Shown here one piece after another: positions 36,516 through 46,940 of a stretch of DNA of 64,000 nt; the stretch's first letter is position 1, and each line of letters opens with the position of its first letter. The notes beneath the pieces were generated by a model. The model was given only the letters and a program-made list of their open reading frames with translations, made no database searches and was not told where the DNA came from. A program made the translations under genes and the position numbers. Source of the DNA: Sulfitobacter sp. CW3 (GTDB lineage: Bacteria > Pseudomonadota > Alphaproteobacteria > Rhodobacterales > Rhodobacteraceae); contig NZ_JAHXRL010000005.1 of assembly GCF_019392245.1 (NCBI RefSeq), forward strand, positions 62,001 to 126,000, read 5' to 3'.

Positions 36516-36754
36516 TGGCCGATCAGAACGTCACGGACATGGCCAATCAACTGGCCGAAGAATGTCTGTCCGTTCAGCACGAGACCGGAAACGAACGCCT
36601 GTTTATGGAGGTCGCTACCGTTCTCGGGGCGTCCTCCCAAACAATGGAAGAGGCGTTCCTGACAGCCATCCGGACCCGGATGGCTGCATTACAGGGCCGC
36701 ACCTTCATGCAAAAGGCACTGGCCGCTCACAAAGCAAGGACTCCCCAAACATGA
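36515..36754 (+). CDS. Small helical protein of unknown function
   Basis: 79 residues, all helical in appearance and soluble, with no family I recognise (ADQNVTDMANQLAEECLSV at the start, TFMQKALAAHKAR near the end). Its ATG overlaps the hydrolase stop by one base and its stop overlaps the HD-protein start by four bases (ATGA), so it is a genuine coupled gene. Possibly an adaptor or DNA/protein-binding partner of the HD phosphohydrolase. Confidence 0.7.
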   Translation: MADQNVTDMANQLAEECLSVQHETGNERLFMEVATVLGASSQTMEEAFLTAIRTRMAALQGRTFMQKALAAHKARTPQT

Positions 36755-37332
36755 CCGAACGACTTGAGCAGCAGATCGCCTTTTTAAACGAGGCGGACAA
36801 GCTCAAGTCGGTCATGCGCGGAACATTGCTTTGCGATGCATCGCGGTCTGAAAATTCGGCCGAACACAGCTGGCATTTGACGCTATACGCTTTGGTTTTG
36901 TCGGATCAGGCCGGGCCAAACGTCGACATCACCCGCGTGATCAAGATGCTGATCCTGCATGATCTTGTCGAAATTGATGCCGGCGATAACCCGATCTTTG
37001 GCTCGTATGAACCCGCTGATATGGAAGCGCAGGAACAAGCAGCAGCAGATCGTATATTCGGGCTTCTTCCCAACGACTTGGGCGATGATCTGCGTGCCAC
37101 GTGGGAAGAGTTCGAAGCCAACCAAACCCCGACTGCGCAATTCGCCAAATCCCTTGATCGCTTTCAGCCACCCATTCAAAACCTTGCGGCAGGCGGCGGC
37201 AGTTGGATCGAATACAACGTGACCCATGACCAGTTCATCGAAAAGGTAGGGACAAAAATCAACGCAGGCGCGCCGGGGCTGTGGCACTATGCCCGCACGC
37301 GCATTTCCGCGTGGTTTGCCGCACATACATAA
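36751..37332 (+). CDS. HD-domain phosphohydrolase, YfbR/HDDC2-like
   Basis: 193 residues from the ATG at 36751. Metal-binding HD signature: H in NSAEHSWHL (about 34), H-D in [13 protein letters not shown] (about 70-71), and a late Asp in KSLDRFQP (about 139). This group includes 5'-deoxynucleotidases that act on dNMPs. The substrate here is inferred, not shown. Coupled to the small helical protein upstream; icd follows 91 bases later. Confidence 0.85.
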   Translation: MTERLEQQIAFLNEADKLKSVMRGTLLCDASRSENSAEHSWHLTLYALVLSDQAGPNVDITRVIKMLILHDLVEIDAGDNPIFGSYEPADMEAQEQAAADRIFGLLPNDLGDDLRATWEEFEANQTPTAQFAKSLDRFQPPIQNLAAGGGSWIEYNVTHDQFIEKVGTKINAGAPGLWHYARTRISAWFAAHT

Positions 37333-37423
37333 ATCTGATTTACTTAACATTTACACTGATGCTGCACACACCAGTGTTGATAGACCAGCCATCGATATCC
37401 AACCCCAAAGGAACCGAACCCCC

Positions 37424-38638
37424 ATGACCAAGATCAAGGTGGACAACCCGATTGTCGAACTCGACGGCGATGAAATGACCCGCATCATCTGGGATTTCAT
37501 CAAGAAAAAGCTGATCCTCCCCTATCTCGACATCGATCTGAAATATTACGATCTCGGGATGGAAGTCCGCGACGAGACGAACGACCAGATCACCATTGAT
37601 GCCGCCCACGCGATCAAGGAATACGGCGTCGGCGTCAAATGCGCGACCATCACCCCGGACGAGGCGCGCGTCGAAGAATTCGGCCTGAAAGAAATGTGGC
37701 GGTCCCCCAACGGGACGATCCGCAACATTCTGGGCGGCGTGATCTTTCGCCAGCCGATCATTTGCAAAAACGTGCCCCGTCTTGTTCCCGGTTGGACCAA
37801 GCCGATTGTCGTGGGCCGTCACGCGTTTGGTGATCAATACAAAGCCACCGATTTCAAATTCCCTGGCAAGGGCAAGCTGACGTTGAAATTCGTCGGTGAA
37901 GACGGCACCGAGATCGAGCGCGAAGTATTCGATGCGCCCGATGCAGGCGTCGTTATGGCGATGTATAACCTTGATAAATCCATCATCGATTTCGCCCGCG
38001 CGTCGATGAACTATGGCCTCAACCTTGGCTGGCCCGTGTATCTGAGCACCAAAAACACCATCCTCAAACAATATGACGGTCGTTTTCTCGAGCTGTTCCA
38101 GCACATCTACGAGACTGAATTTGCTGATAAATTCAAGGCTGCTGGTATCACCTATGAACACCGTCTGATCGACGACATGGTCGCGTGTGCGATGAAATGG
38201 AACGGCGGTTATGTCTGGGCGTGTAAAAACTATGATGGCGATGTGCAGTCCGACACCGTGGCCCAAGGTTTCGGCTCGCTTGGGCTGATGACATCCGTTC
38301 TGATGACCCCAGATGGCAACACGGTCGAGGCCGAGGCCGCCCACGGCACCGTGACCCGCCACTACCGCCAGCACCAAAAAGGCGAGGAAACATCGACCAA
38401 CTCCATCGCCTCGATCTATGCGTGGACCGGCGGGCTCAAGCATCGTGGCAAGCTGGACAATAACGCGGCCCTCACCAGCTTTGCCGAGACGTTGGAAAAG
38501 ACAGTCGTTGATACGGTAGAATCAGGTTTCATGACCAAGGATCTGGCCCTGCTCGTTGGCCCCGATCAAGGCTGGTTGACCACCATGGGTTTCCTGGAAA
38601 AGGTAGACGAGAACCTGAACAAAGCCCTCAGGGGTTAA
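37424..38638 (+). CDS. icd: Isocitrate dehydrogenase, NADP, dimeric type
   Basis: 404 residues from the ATG at 37424, with AAAGGAA upstream. It converts isocitrate to 2-oxoglutarate, making NADPH. This is the eukaryote-like homodimeric IDH common in alphaproteobacteria (opening [18 protein letters not shown]), not the E. coli type. Substrate and metal residues are in SPNGTIRN (about 95-102), [24 protein letters not shown] and [16 protein letters not shown] strong terminator follows. Confidence 0.97.
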   Translation: MTKIKVDNPIVELDGDEMTRIIWDFIKKKLILPYLDIDLKYYDLGMEVRDETNDQITIDAAHAIKEYGVGVKCATITPDEARVEEFGLKEMWRSPNGTIRNILGGVIFRQPIICKNVPRLVPGWTKPIVVGRHAFGDQYKATDFKFPGKGKLTLKFVGEDGTEIEREVFDAPDAGVVMAMYNLDKSIIDFARASMNYGLNLGWPVYLSTKNTILKQYDGRFLELFQHIYETEFADKFKAAGITYEHRLIDDMVACAMKWNGGYVWACKNYDGDVQSDTVAQGFGSLGLMTSVLMTPDGNTVEAEAAHGTVTRHYRQHQKGEETSTNSIASIYAWTGGLKHRGKLDNNAALTSFAETLEKTVVDTVESGFMTKDLALLVGPDQGWLTTMGFLEKVDENLNKALRG

Positions 38639-38645
38639 TCCAACA

Positions 38646-38677
38646 AGGGCCGCACTGATCAGTGTGGCCCTTTTTTT
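38646..38677 (+). terminator. Rho-independent terminator of icd
   Basis: AGGGCCGCACT, loop GATC, AGTGTGGCCCT (38646-38671) with one G-U pair, followed by seven T (38671-38677). It begins seven bases after the icd stop. Confidence 0.93.
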
Positions 38678-38775
38678 GTGCAGTTCAGCAGATTTACGCC
38701 ACGTTGCGCTGCAGTGCAGCACAATCTTGGACGACACCTCTAGACAGGTCAATATACCTGCCCTATCTCGAGAGG

Positions 38776-39384
38776 ATGAAAAAGCCTCTTAGCCCAAATC
38801 ACAATCTGACGGATGATATCCAAGGCCTCGGCCTTGGGGTGTTTCTATGCGGGCTGGGTATGCACGTTCTCACCTCTGTCGGGTTGATCACCGGTCAAAC
38901 TGCCGGCTTGGCAGTGATCATCGCCTACCTGACCGGCTTTTCTTTTGGCGTGGTGTTTTTCGCGATCAACTTGCCGTTCTATTTCATCGCCTACAAACGT
39001 CTGGGGCTTGAATTCACCGTAAAATCGCTGATCTCCGTCACGCTTTTATCCGTGGTGACAACATTGCTGCCCTTGGGCTTTACGATAGAAAAACTTGATC
39101 CCGCTTTGGGTGCCGTGATTTTCGGATCATTGGTCGGCCTCGGCTTGCTGGCAATGTTCCGGCATAACGGATCGTTGGGTGGCCTTGGCGTGATCGCTTT
39201 GTTGGTTCAGGACACCACGGGCTTCAAGGCGGGCTGGGTGCAGCTGATCACCGACGGCGTGATTTTCACCGCGGCATTGTTTCTATTCCCGGCCTCGGTC
39301 GTGGTTTATTCGCTGCTGGGGGCCGTCGTGCTGAACCTGATCATCACATTCAACCACCGCAGAGATCGTTATATCGCCGCCTGA
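38776..39384 (+). CDS. YitT family membrane protein
   Basis: 202 residues from the ATG at 38776. Five membrane helices in the pattern of the YitT/DUF161 N-terminal domain, with GLITGQTAGLAVIIAYLTG (about 37-55) and FRHNGSLGGLGVIALLVQDTTG (about 128-149), both hallmark stretches. It lacks the extra C-terminal DUF2179 domain of longer YitT proteins. Function unknown; transport of amino acids or formate-like solutes has been proposed for relatives. The ribosome site CGAGAGG sits very close to the ATG, so the start is slightly uncertain. Confidence 0.87.
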   Translation: MKKPLSPNHNLTDDIQGLGLGVFLCGLGMHVLTSVGLITGQTAGLAVIIAYLTGFSFGVVFFAINLPFYFIAYKRLGLEFTVKSLISVTLLSVVTTLLPLGFTIEKLDPALGAVIFGSLVGLGLLAMFRHNGSLGGLGVIALLVQDTTGFKAGWVQLITDGVIFTAALFLFPASVVVYSLLGAVVLNLIITFNHRRDRYIAA

Positions 39385-39509
39385 AAACAGCGATCAAAGG
39401 TCTGGTCATTTTGATTAAAATTCTTCAGGACTAGGGGAAAGACCCCGCGCAATTTCGGTTATTTCCGCGTTCCGCCCGGCATCCCCTGACTTAAAAGGAT
39501 TTGACCACA

Positions 39510-39839
39510 ATGCATTACCTTTGGCTGTTTATCGCGATTGTATCCGAAACACTGGGCACCACAGCACTTCAGGCCTCGCAACAGTTCACCCGGCTTTGGC
39601 CCTCTGTGAGCGTGGTGATATTTTATCTGATCTCGTTCTATTTCATGGCGCTCGCGCTCAAGGTGATGCCGGTGGGAATCGTTTATGCGATTTGGTCGGG
39701 CCTGGGGATCGTGTGCATCGCGGGGATCGGCTATGTCATCTTTGGGCAAAAACTGGATTTCCCCGCAGTCATGGGCCTGATGATGATCATAGCCGGTATT
39801 TTGGTGATCCACCTGTTTTCAAACACCACAACGCACTGA
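39510..39839 (+). CDS. SMR family multidrug efflux protein (EmrE/Qac type)
   Basis: 109 residues, four membrane helices. The essential proton/substrate Glu is E13 in FIAIVSETLGTTALQAS, and the second-half motifs PVGIVYAIWSGLGIV (W63 region) and the helix-4 LIIAGILVI-type segment are present. The ETLGTTAL motif marks the Qac/EmrE branch that exports quaternary cations, not the guanidinium (Gdx/SugE) branch. Start at ATG 39510 preferred because AAAGGA lies 11 bases upstream; a TTG nine bases earlier would be too close. Confidence 0.92.
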   Translation: MHYLWLFIAIVSETLGTTALQASQQFTRLWPSVSVVIFYLISFYFMALALKVMPVGIVYAIWSGLGIVCIAGIGYVIFGQKLDFPAVMGLMMIIAGILVIHLFSNTTTH

Positions 39840-39967
39840 ATCCTGCCGAACCGGACGTTTGGATTGGTATTAGGGCTGGCTTTCTGGCGCGCACCACGGT
39901 ATGCGCGGCGCAAATGCTGCGGTGCAACAGTGCGCGCGGCCCTCTTTCCTATCAAAGGCATACCCCA

Positions 39968-41788
39968 ATGGACATGCGCAACATCGCAATTATCGCTCAC
40001 GTTGACCACGGCAAAACGACGCTGGTTGACGAACTTCTGAAACAATCCGGCACCTATCGTGAAAACCAGGCGACCACTGAACGCGCCATGGACAGCAACG
40101 ATCTGGAGCGCGAGCGCGGCATCACGATTTTCGCCAAACCAACATCGGTTGAGTGGAAAGGCCTGCGCATCAACATCGTTGATACCCCCGGCCACGCCGA
40201 TTTCGGCGGCGAAGTTGAACGTATCCTGTCGATGGTTGATGGTGTTGTCCTGCTGGTTGACGCGGCCGAAGGCCCGATGCCACAGACCAAATTCGTGACC
40301 TCCAAGGCGCTGGCACTGGGCCTGAACCCCATCGTTGTCCTGAACAAAGTCGACAAGGGCGATGCCGAACCTGACCGCGCGCTGGACGAATGTTTCGACC
40401 TTTTCGCCAGCCTTGGTGCCAATGACCAACAGCTCGACTTCCCGCACATGTATGCGTCGGGTCGCAACGGCTGGGCAGACATGGAACTGGACGGCCCACG
40501 CAAGGACCTGTCGGCGCTGTTCGACCTGATCGTCAAGCACGTGCCTGCGCCCAAGCAGCTGAAAGACATCGACAAGCCGTTTACCATGCTGGCAACCACT
40601 TTGGGCGCTGACGCGTTCATCGGGCGGATGCTGACAGGCCGTGTTGAAACCGGCCAGTTGAAAACAGGCGAACAGGTCAAGGCGCTGTCGCGCGACGGCA
40701 AGCTGATCGAAAACTTCCGCGTGACCAAGATCATGGCGTTCCGCGGCCTGATGCAGCAACCCATCGATGTGGCCGAAGCCGGTGATATCGTGTCGATCGC
40801 AGGCATGGCCAAAGCAACCGTTGCTGATTCCATCGTGGCCCCGTCGGTTGACGTAGCCCTGCCCGCACAGCCGATCGATCCGCCAACAATCACCATCACA
40901 TTCGGCATCAACGACAGCCCGCTTGCGGGTCGTGACGGCAAAAAAGTTCAGTCCCGCGTCATCCGTGACCGCCTGATGAAAGAAGCCGAATCCAACGTGG
41001 CGATCAAAGTCACCGACACCCCCGGTGGCGAAGCATTCGAGGTCGCCGGACGTGGCGAACTTCAAATGGGTGTTTTGATCGAAAACATGCGCCGCGAAGG
41101 GTTCGAACTGTCGGTCTCGCGCCCTCAGGTTCTGTTCCGCGAAGGTGAGAACGGCGAGCGTCTTGAGCCCATCGAAGAAGTCACCATCGACGTGGATGAC
41201 GAATATTCCGGTGCCGTGATCGAAAAACTGACCGGTCCCCGCAAGGGCGAGCTGTCCGAGATGAAACCTGCCGGTGCTGGTAAAACCCGCATCATCGCAT
41301 TGGTGCCATCGCGTGGCCTGATCGGCTATCACGGCGAATTCCTGACAGATACCCGCGGTACGGGCGTTTTGAACCGCGTGTTCCACGACTGGGCCCCGCA
41401 CAAAGGTGCGATCCCGGGCCGTCGTGCTGGTGTTCTGATCTCGATGGAGAATGGTACGTCCGTGTCTTACGCGCTGTGGAAACTGGAAGACCGCGGCAAG
41501 TTCTTTATCGGTGCGCAAGAAGCTGTTTATCAGGGCATGATCATCGGCGAACACAGCCGTGAAAATGACCTGGAAGTGAACCCGTTGAAGGGTAAGCAGC
41601 TGACCAACGTGCGCGCATCCGGTACGGACGAAGCTGTGCGTTTGACCACACCGGTCACGCTGACGCTGGAACAAGCCATCGCCTATATCGATGATGACGA
41701 ACTGGTAGAAGTGACGCCAAACGCTGTGCGTCTGCGTAAGCGTTATCTTGACCCGCATGAGCGCAAGCGGATGTCGAAGTCTGCATAA
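39968..41788 (+). CDS. typA: Translational GTPase TypA/BipA
   Basis: 606 residues from ATG 39968 ([18 protein letters not shown]). Ribosome-associated EF-G-like GTPase acting in 50S assembly and stress adaptation. P-loop AHVDHGKT (10-17), switch I with RERGITI, G3 DTPGHADF, G4 NKVD, then domains II, III, V and the BipA-specific C-terminal domain. Length is normal. Preceded by the SMR gene (128 bases) and followed by a hairpin repeat and terminator. Confidence 0.97.
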   Translation: MDMRNIAIIAHVDHGKTTLVDELLKQSGTYRENQATTERAMDSNDLERERGITIFAKPTSVEWKGLRINIVDTPGHADFGGEVERILSMVDGVVLLVDAAEGPMPQTKFVTSKALALGLNPIVVLNKVDKGDAEPDRALDECFDLFASLGANDQQLDFPHMYASGRNGWADMELDGPRKDLSALFDLIVKHVPAPKQLKDIDKPFTMLATTLGADAFIGRMLTGRVETGQLKTGEQVKALSRDGKLIENFRVTKIMAFRGLMQQPIDVAEAGDIVSIAGMAKATVADSIVAPSVDVALPAQPIDPPTITITFGINDSPLAGRDGKKVQSRVIRDRLMKEAESNVAIKVTDTPGGEAFEVAGRGELQMGVLIENMRREGFELSVSRPQVLFREGENGERLEPIEEVTIDVDDEYSGAVIEKLTGPRKGELSEMKPAGAGKTRIIALVPSRGLIGYHGEFLTDTRGTGVLNRVFHDWAPHKGAIPGRRAGVLISMENGTSVSYALWKLEDRGKFFIGAQEAVYQGMIIGEHSRENDLEVNPLKGKQLTNVRASGTDEAVRLTTPVTLTLEQAIAYIDDDELVEVTPNAVRLRKRYLDPHERKRMSKSA

Positions 41789-41801
41789 TTTAAAGACCGG
41801 A

Positions 41802-41846
41802 CCGGGGGCCAGCCCCCGGACCCCCGGGATTTAGGACCATTTGGAA
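41802..41846 (+). repeat. Dispersed hairpin repeat, copy 2
   Basis: Hairpin CCGGGGG-CCAG-CCCCCGG (41802-41819), six bases, then the 21-base core (41826-41846) identical to copy 1. It lies just past the typA stop, before the terminator. Confidence 0.85.
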
Positions 41847-41848
41847 AA

Positions 41849-41874
41849 GGGGGGCTTTGCGGCCCTCCTTTTTT
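41849..41874 (+). terminator. Rho-independent terminator of typA
   Basis: GGGGGGC (41849-41855) and GGCCCTCC (41861-41868) pair with one G-U, followed by six T (41869-41874). Confidence 0.85.
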
Positions 41875-41988
41875 GTTGGCAGAACTCTATGGGGTGATGG
41901 TGCGGTGACGCACAGGCGTTCGGCGACGCCATTAGGCCCGCCGCAGCGAGCCTATGGTCTTATTATTTAGGTGGTTAGGCGCGTCGGA

Positions 41989-42276
41989 TCAGTCTTCGAT
42001 CTCGACGACTAACAATTCACGCTCGGACGCGTCTTTGGCGTGGCTCAGGGCCTCTTGATAGGCGGGCGAATTATAGCAAGCTACGGCTTCCTCGAGCGAG
42101 GGAAACCGTGCCACGACGTTGCGGGGGCGTTCTTTGCCCTCGAGCTGTACAAAGCGCGCGCCACGGGCCAAAAACTTGCCCCCGTGATCGGCAATCGCGG
42201 GGCCTGCAAGTTTGGCATATTGACCGTATGCGTCTTCGTCGGTGACGGTGACATGGGCGATCCAGAGAGCTGGCAT
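41989..42276 (-). CDS. DUF1330 domain protein
   Basis: 95 residues forming one ferredoxin-like dimeric alpha-beta barrel domain of the DUF1330 family: MPALWIAHVTVTDEDAYGQYA at the N-terminus, FLARGARFVQLEGKERPRNVV in the middle and SYNSPAYQEAL-type segment (here CYNSPAYQEALSHAKDASERE). Catalytic function of the family is unknown. It lies four bases after the alaS stop on the same strand, so it is cotranscribed. Confidence 0.92.
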   Translation of the reverse strand: MPALWIAHVTVTDEDAYGQYAKLAGPAIADHGGKFLARGARFVQLEGKERPRNVVARFPSLEEAVACYNSPAYQEALSHAKDASERELLVVEIED

Positions 42277-42280
42277 GGGG

Positions 42281-44938
42281 TTATCCTTTCAAGATGGCTT
42301 CGGCAGCCGCGATGGCCGCGTCGGCATTTGCAACGTCTTTTGCGCCGCCTTGGGCCATGTCAGGACGGCCACCGCCCCCCTTGCCACCCAGTTCGGCGAC
42401 CACGGCCTTGACGATATCAACGGCCGAGGCGTTGGCGGTCAGATCGGCAGTCACGCCTGCGGCAACTGCTGCTTTGCCATCGGCATCCGCGATCAGAAGC
42501 ACAACGCCGCTGCCCAGCTTGGTCTTGTATTCATCGACCAGCGCCGGCAAATCCTTGCCCGTCACGCCAGACAACACCTGCGAGATAAACTTGATCCCGC
42601 CGATATCGCGCGCCTCGGGTGCTGTGGAGCCGCCACCTGACATCGCGAGCTCACGGCGCAATTGCGCGACCTCGTTGCTGAGCTGTTTACGTTCGTCCAT
42701 CAAGGCGCGCACGCGGTCTGGGACGTCTGCGGTCGAGGTTTTCAATTCGGACGCAACGCGGGACAAGGTGCTTTCCTGCGCGCGCAGCCAGGTCAGCGCC
42801 TCGTTACCGGTCAACGCTTCGATCCGGCGGATGCCCGAGCTGCTCGAACTGTCACCAAGAACCACAAACGCACCGATGTCACCGGTCTGGCGCACATGGG
42901 TACCGCCGCAGAGCTCAAGCGAATAGGTCGCCTTGTCGGCACCCTTGCCCGACCCGGGTTCGCGGCCCATCGACACGACGCGGACTTCGTCGCCGTACTT
43001 TTCGCTAAACAGCGCCTGTGCGCCCAAAGCGCGGGCATCATCCGGCGTCATGATCCGGGTATCCACCGGAGCGTTCTGACGAATATAGGCGTTCACTTCC
43101 TGCTCGACCTGCGCAATCTGTTCGGGGGTCATCGCGTGATTGTGGCTATAGTCAAAGCGCAAACGGTCCGCAGCATTCAACGATCCGCGCTGTGCCACCT
43201 TATCGCCAAGCGCATTGCGCAGGGCCTCGTGCAACAGGTGGGTGGCCGAGTGATTGGCGCGAATGGCGGTGCGGCGGGCGTGATCCACATTCAGCACGGC
43301 GGCCTGACCGGGGGTCACTGTACCCTCGACCACATCGCCGAAATGGATAAAGACGCCAGCCGTTTTGCGCGTATCTGTCACAGAAACGGTGCCGGTATCG
43401 GTTTTGATGATCCCAGTATCGCCCACCTGTCCGCCGCTTTCGGCGTAAAACGGGGTCTGGTTCAGGGCGATTTGTACCTTGTCGCCCACCTTGGCCGTTT
43501 TGACCTGTTCGCCGTCCTGAACCAGTGCGACGATCTGCCCTTCGGCGGTCTCGGTGTCGTAGCCCAGGAAATCAGTGGTGCCGCCGGCCTCGGCCACGTC
43601 GAACCAAACGGTTGCATCCGCAGCCTCGCCCGAACCGGACCACGCAGCGCGGGCCTGTGCTTTTTGCTTGTCCATGGCGGCGTTAAAGCCTTCGAGATCG
43701 ACGCCGCGGTCTTTTTCACGAAGGGCATCCTGGGTCAAATCGACGGGGAAACCATAGGTGTCATACAGTTTGAACGCTGCGGCACCCGACAGGTTTTCAC
43801 CCGCAGGCAGATCGCGCAATTCGTCGTCCAACAGCTTGAGGCCGCGATCCAGCGTTTTCTTGAAACGGGTCTCTTCGAGCAAGAGCGTTTCGGTGATCAG
43901 CGACTGCGCCTGCCCCAATTCGGGATAGGCACCGCCCATTTGGCGGACCAGTTCTGGCACCAACCGATACATCAGCGGGTCCTGAATGCCCAGCAGATGC
44001 GCGTGGCGCATGGCGCGGCGCATGATCCGGCGCAGCACATAACCACGCCCGTCATTCGCGGGCATGACGCCATCGGCGATCAAGAAAGAGGTCGACCGCA
44101 GGTGATCGGCGATCACGCGGTGATGGGTTTTGCCCGGCCCGTCAGGGTCAGTGTTCGATGCATTGGCGCTGGCGACAATCAGGTTGCGCATCAGGTCGGT
44201 GGCATAGTTGTCGTTGGTGCCCTGCAACAAGGCCGCAACCCGTTCGATGCCCATGCCCGTGTCGATCGACTGGTTCGGCAACGGCTTGCGGGTGCCATCC
44301 TCGAACTGTTCGTATTGCATGAAAACAAGGTTCCAGATCTCAACAAACCGGTCGCCGTCCTCCTCGGGAGATCCGGGAGGACCGCCCCAAATGTGATCGC
44401 CGTGATCGTAAAAAATCTCCGAACACGGACCGCACGGGCCGGTGGGGCCCATCATCCAAAAGTTATCATCGGTCGCGATGCGAATGATGTGATCGTCCGG
44501 CAGACTTGCGACTTTCTTCCAGATCGCAGCGGCCTCGTCATCGGTATGGTAAACAGTGACATACAACCGCTTCGGGTCAATCCCGAACTCTTTGGTGATC
44601 AGCTCCCATGAAAACGCAATCGCTTCGGCCTTGAAATAGTCTCCAAAGCTGAAGTTCCCCAGCATTTCAAAGAACGTGTGATGACGCGCGGTATAACCGA
44701 CATTGTCCAGATCGTTATGCTTGCCGCCCGCGCGCACACATTTCTGCGCCGTCGTTGCACGCTTGTAGTCGCGGGTTTCGACGCCGGTGAACAGATTTTT
44801 GAACTGCACCATCCCCGAATTGGCAAACATCAATGTGGGGTCATTGCGTGGCACCAGCGGGCTCGATGGCTGGACCGAGTGTCCGTTCTTTTCGAAGTAA
44901 CCAAGAAACGTGGATCGGATATCGTTTAGCGTCTTCAT
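42281..44938 (-). CDS. alaS: Alanyl-tRNA synthetase
   Basis: 885 residues from the ATG at 44938 ([20 protein letters not shown]). Charges tRNA-Ala. Class II motifs near the N-terminus ([24 protein letters not shown]), the [15 protein letters not shown] insert ([14 protein letters not shown]), the editing domain with [11 protein letters not shown] and [13 protein letters not shown] zinc residues, a coiled linker ([24 protein letters not shown]) and the C-terminal DHHA1 domain ending in a Gly-rich stretch. Complete and of normal length. Confidence 0.97.
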   Translation of the reverse strand: MKTLNDIRSTFLGYFEKNGHSVQPSSPLVPRNDPTLMFANSGMVQFKNLFTGVETRDYKRATTAQKCVRAGGKHNDLDNVGYTARHHTFFEMLGNFSFGDYFKAEAIAFSWELITKEFGIDPKRLYVTVYHTDDEAAAIWKKVASLPDDHIIRIATDDNFWMMGPTGPCGPCSEIFYDHGDHIWGGPPGSPEEDGDRFVEIWNLVFMQYEQFEDGTRKPLPNQSIDTGMGIERVAALLQGTNDNYATDLMRNLIVASANASNTDPDGPGKTHHRVIADHLRSTSFLIADGVMPANDGRGYVLRRIMRRAMRHAHLLGIQDPLMYRLVPELVRQMGGAYPELGQAQSLITETLLLEETRFKKTLDRGLKLLDDELRDLPAGENLSGAAAFKLYDTYGFPVDLTQDALREKDRGVDLEGFNAAMDKQKAQARAAWSGSGEAADATVWFDVAEAGGTTDFLGYDTETAEGQIVALVQDGEQVKTAKVGDKVQIALNQTPFYAESGGQVGDTGIIKTDTGTVSVTDTRKTAGVFIHFGDVVEGTVTPGQAAVLNVDHARRTAIRANHSATHLLHEALRNALGDKVAQRGSLNAADRLRFDYSHNHAMTPEQIAQVEQEVNAYIRQNAPVDTRIMTPDDARALGAQALFSEKYGDEVRVVSMGREPGSGKGADKATYSLELCGGTHVRQTGDIGAFVVLGDSSSSSGIRRIEALTGNEALTWLRAQESTLSRVASELKTSTADVPDRVRALMDERKQLSNEVAQLRRELAMSGGGSTAPEARDIGGIKFISQVLSGVTGKDLPALVDEYKTKLGSGVVLLIADADGKAAVAAGVTADLTANASAVDIVKAVVAELGGKGGGGRPDMAQGGAKDVANADAAIAAAEAILKG

Positions 44939-45019
44939 ATGCGGGGCCTTTCGAGGGGCAAAAAAGTGTTGCACTCAAATAGCCTTGCGGCGGGGCACTG
45001 TCCACAGTTCCGCCAAACG

Positions 45020-45047
45020 AAAAAGGGCGCGCCCGCTGGCACGCCCC
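45020..45047 (-). terminator. Rho-independent terminator of recA
   Basis: On the reverse strand GGGCGTGCC, short loop, GGGCGCGCCC (45046-45025) then TTTTT (45024-45020). It follows the recA stop by 23 bases. Confidence 0.85.
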
Positions 45048-45069
45048 GTAAATTCATTTCAAAGGTGGA

Positions 45070-46140
45070 TTACGCCTCGAGAATATCGATGTCGTCTTTT
45101 TCGGAGCCGTCGAAATCAAGCCCATGAGCGGCGCGGATTTTGTCTTCGATCTCCATCGCCATAGCCACGTTTTCTTTTAGGAAGGTTTTGGCATTTTCTC
45201 GCCCCTGCCCGATCCGTTCGTCGCCATAGCTGAACCATGATCCAGATTTATCAACCACGCCGGCCTTGACGCCCAGATCCAAAAGCTCGCCCATTTTCGA
45301 GATGCCTTCACCATACATGATGTCGAATTCAACCTGTTTGAACGGCGCTGCGACCTTGTTTTTCACAACCTTGACCCGTGTGGCGTTCCCGACCACCTCG
45401 TCACGATCCTTAAGCGCACCGATCCGGCGGATATCAAGCCGCACAGAAGAGTAGAATTTCAGTGCGTTACCGCCCGATGTCGTTTCTGGCGAACCAAACA
45501 TCACGCCGATTTTCATCCGGATCTGGTTAATAAAGATCACCATGCAGTTTGACCGAGAGATCGACCCCGTCAGTTTCCGCATCGCTTGTGACATCAACCG
45601 TGCCTGAACCCCGACCGAGCTGTCGCCCATATCGCCTTCAAGCTCGGATTTCGGCGTCAAAGCCGCAACCGAATCGACTACAACCATGTTAACCGCGCCG
45701 GACCGCACCAAAGTATCAACGATTTCAAGCGCTTGTTCGCCGGTGTCAGGTTGCGAGATCAGCAATTCGTCGATATCGACGCCCAGCTTTTTTGCATATT
45801 GAGGGTCAAGCGCGTGTTCCGCATCGACAAATGCACAGACACCGCCCTGCTTTTGCTGCTCGGCAACGCAATGTAGGGTCAGTGTGGTTTTGCCCGAACT
45901 TTCGGGGCCGTAAATCTCGATGATCCGGCCCATCGGCAGACCGCCAATGCCCAACGCGATATCAAGGCCAAGGGAGCCGGTCGAGCTGGATTTGATGTCT
46001 TGAATGGCACCTTCTGCGCCCAGTTTCATGATCGACCCCTTGCCGAACTGGCGTTCAATCTGTGCCAGCGCGCTATCGAGGGCTTTTTGCTTTTCAGCTT
46101 GTTTCTTGTTGTCCATTGTCAAAAGATCTGCCGTTGCCAT
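45070..46140 (-). CDS. recA: Recombinase RecA
   Basis: 356 residues from the ATG at 46140 ([14 protein letters not shown]). Strand exchange and LexA coprotease. Walker A GPESSGKT (78-85), Walker [11 protein letters not shown]2 loop and [22 protein letters not shown] intact; C-terminus acidic ([10 protein letters not shown]), as expected. Upstream, GTTC-N7-GTTC at 46209-46223 is the alphaproteobacterial LexA box, so it is SOS-induced. Confidence 0.98.
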   Translation of the reverse strand: MATADLLTMDNKKQAEKQKALDSALAQIERQFGKGSIMKLGAEGAIQDIKSSSTGSLGLDIALGIGGLPMGRIIEIYGPESSGKTTLTLHCVAEQQKQGGVCAFVDAEHALDPQYAKKLGVDIDELLISQPDTGEQALEIVDTLVRSGAVNMVVVDSVAALTPKSELEGDMGDSSVGVQARLMSQAMRKLTGSISRSNCMVIFINQIRMKIGVMFGSPETTSGGNALKFYSSVRLDIRRIGALKDRDEVVGNATRVKVVKNKVAAPFKQVEFDIMYGEGISKMGELLDLGVKAGVVDKSGSWFSYGDERIGQGRENAKTFLKENVAMAMEIEDKIRAAHGLDFDGSEKDDIDILEA

Positions 46141-46208
46141 TTTAGGGTATCCCTTTACTGTCACAGTGGTGTCCAAGCCGCAATCGCTGCATGCACCACG
46201 CGGGTTTT

Positions 46209-46223
46209 GTTCTTTATATGTTC
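46209..46223. promoter_or_regulatory. LexA box GTTC-N7-GTTC upstream of recA
   Basis: GTTCTTTATATGTTC is an exact direct repeat GTTC-N7-GTTC, the LexA site of Rhodobacter and rhizobia (not the CTG-N10-CAG palindrome of enterics). It lies about 70 bases upstream of the recA ATG, over the probable promoter. Confidence 0.88.
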
Positions 46224-46346
46224 CATATGAGACTAAAAGCAGAACATTTCAATCTATTTGTTTCATGTTCCATCTTTTAGCCGAAGTGATTAACATCAGA
46301 TTTACAGTGGCACTGCCGTAGGAATTAAACTTGGGAAATCGTCTAT

Positions 46347-46940
46347 ATGCTTGTTTTCTTTAAAGAACGGCTTGCTTTTTTGTCGGTCCCCAAGACAGGA
46401 ACCACGGCCTACGAGACCGCGCTGGCCCCACGGGCGGACATGGTCATTTCTGAGCCGCCCATGCTGAAACATGCGCCCGTCTATCGATATAACCGATTCA
46501 TCAGGCCGATGTTTTTGAAAGTTTGCGACGCAGAGATGGAGCTCATGGCGGTGATGCGCGAACCCATAAGCTGGCTCGGCAGTTGGTATCGCTACCGCCA
46601 ACGACCGTTTATGCAAGGCAAACCAAATGCCACCTTTGATATCAGCTTTGATGAATTCATTTTGGCGTATATGAAAGGCAAAAAGCCCGGGTTCGCGGAT
46701 GTCGGCAGTCAGCTGAATTTCATGGCAGGTCAACCCAACGGCACAAGCATTACCCATTATTTCAAATATGAAGATCAACCCAAGCTTCAGGCGTTTATAT
46801 CTGATCGGTTAGGAGTAACCCTTGATCTTAAACGTGAAAATGTGTCGCCTCAGATGGAATTAACCTTGTCCCCTGACATAGAACAACGGTTTCGCCGCAA
46901 ATTCCACGAGGAGTTTGCGCTGTACGATTCCATCCCGTGA
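46347..46940 (+). CDS. Sulfotransferase-family protein
   Basis: 197 residues. PAPS-binding 5' loop SVPKTGTTAYE (13-23) and 3'-phosphate motif VMREPISWLGSWYRYR (R71, S75/S79) are those of the sulfotransferase fold. In Roseobacters relatives are often misnamed gamma-glutamyl kinase. It probably sulfates a small molecule or surface carbohydrate. It lies between the divergent recA gene and the convergent cckA gene, ending only one base from the cckA stop, so no terminator separates them. Confidence 0.82.
   Translation: MLVFFKERLAFLSVPKTGTTAYETALAPRADMVISEPPMLKHAPVYRYNRFIRPMFLKVCDAEMELMAVMREPISWLGSWYRYRQRPFMQGKPNATFDISFDEFILAYMKGKKPGFADVGSQLNFMAGQPNGTSITHYFKYEDQPKLQAFISDRLGVTLDLKRENVSPQMELTLSPDIEQRFRRKFHEEFALYDSIP

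Noticed and set aside
37353..37377. ACACTG...CAGTGT inverted repeat before icd
   Set aside because: Six-base arms over 13 bases can occur by chance, and no regulator with such a site is suggested by context.
39430..39500. Possible guanidine riboswitch before the SMR gene (GGGGAAAGACCCC stem)
   Set aside because: The loop lacks the ACGR motif, no second hairpin is present, and the protein belongs to the Qac branch, not the guanidinium exporters.
39731..41758. Very long open frame on the reverse strand opposite typA (675 codons)
   Set aside because: It mirrors a highly conserved GTPase gene, shows no domain, and arises from codon bias in GC-rich DNA.
42662..44611. 649-codon open frame opposite alaS
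   Set aside because: Antisense shadow of alaS with no recognisable protein content.
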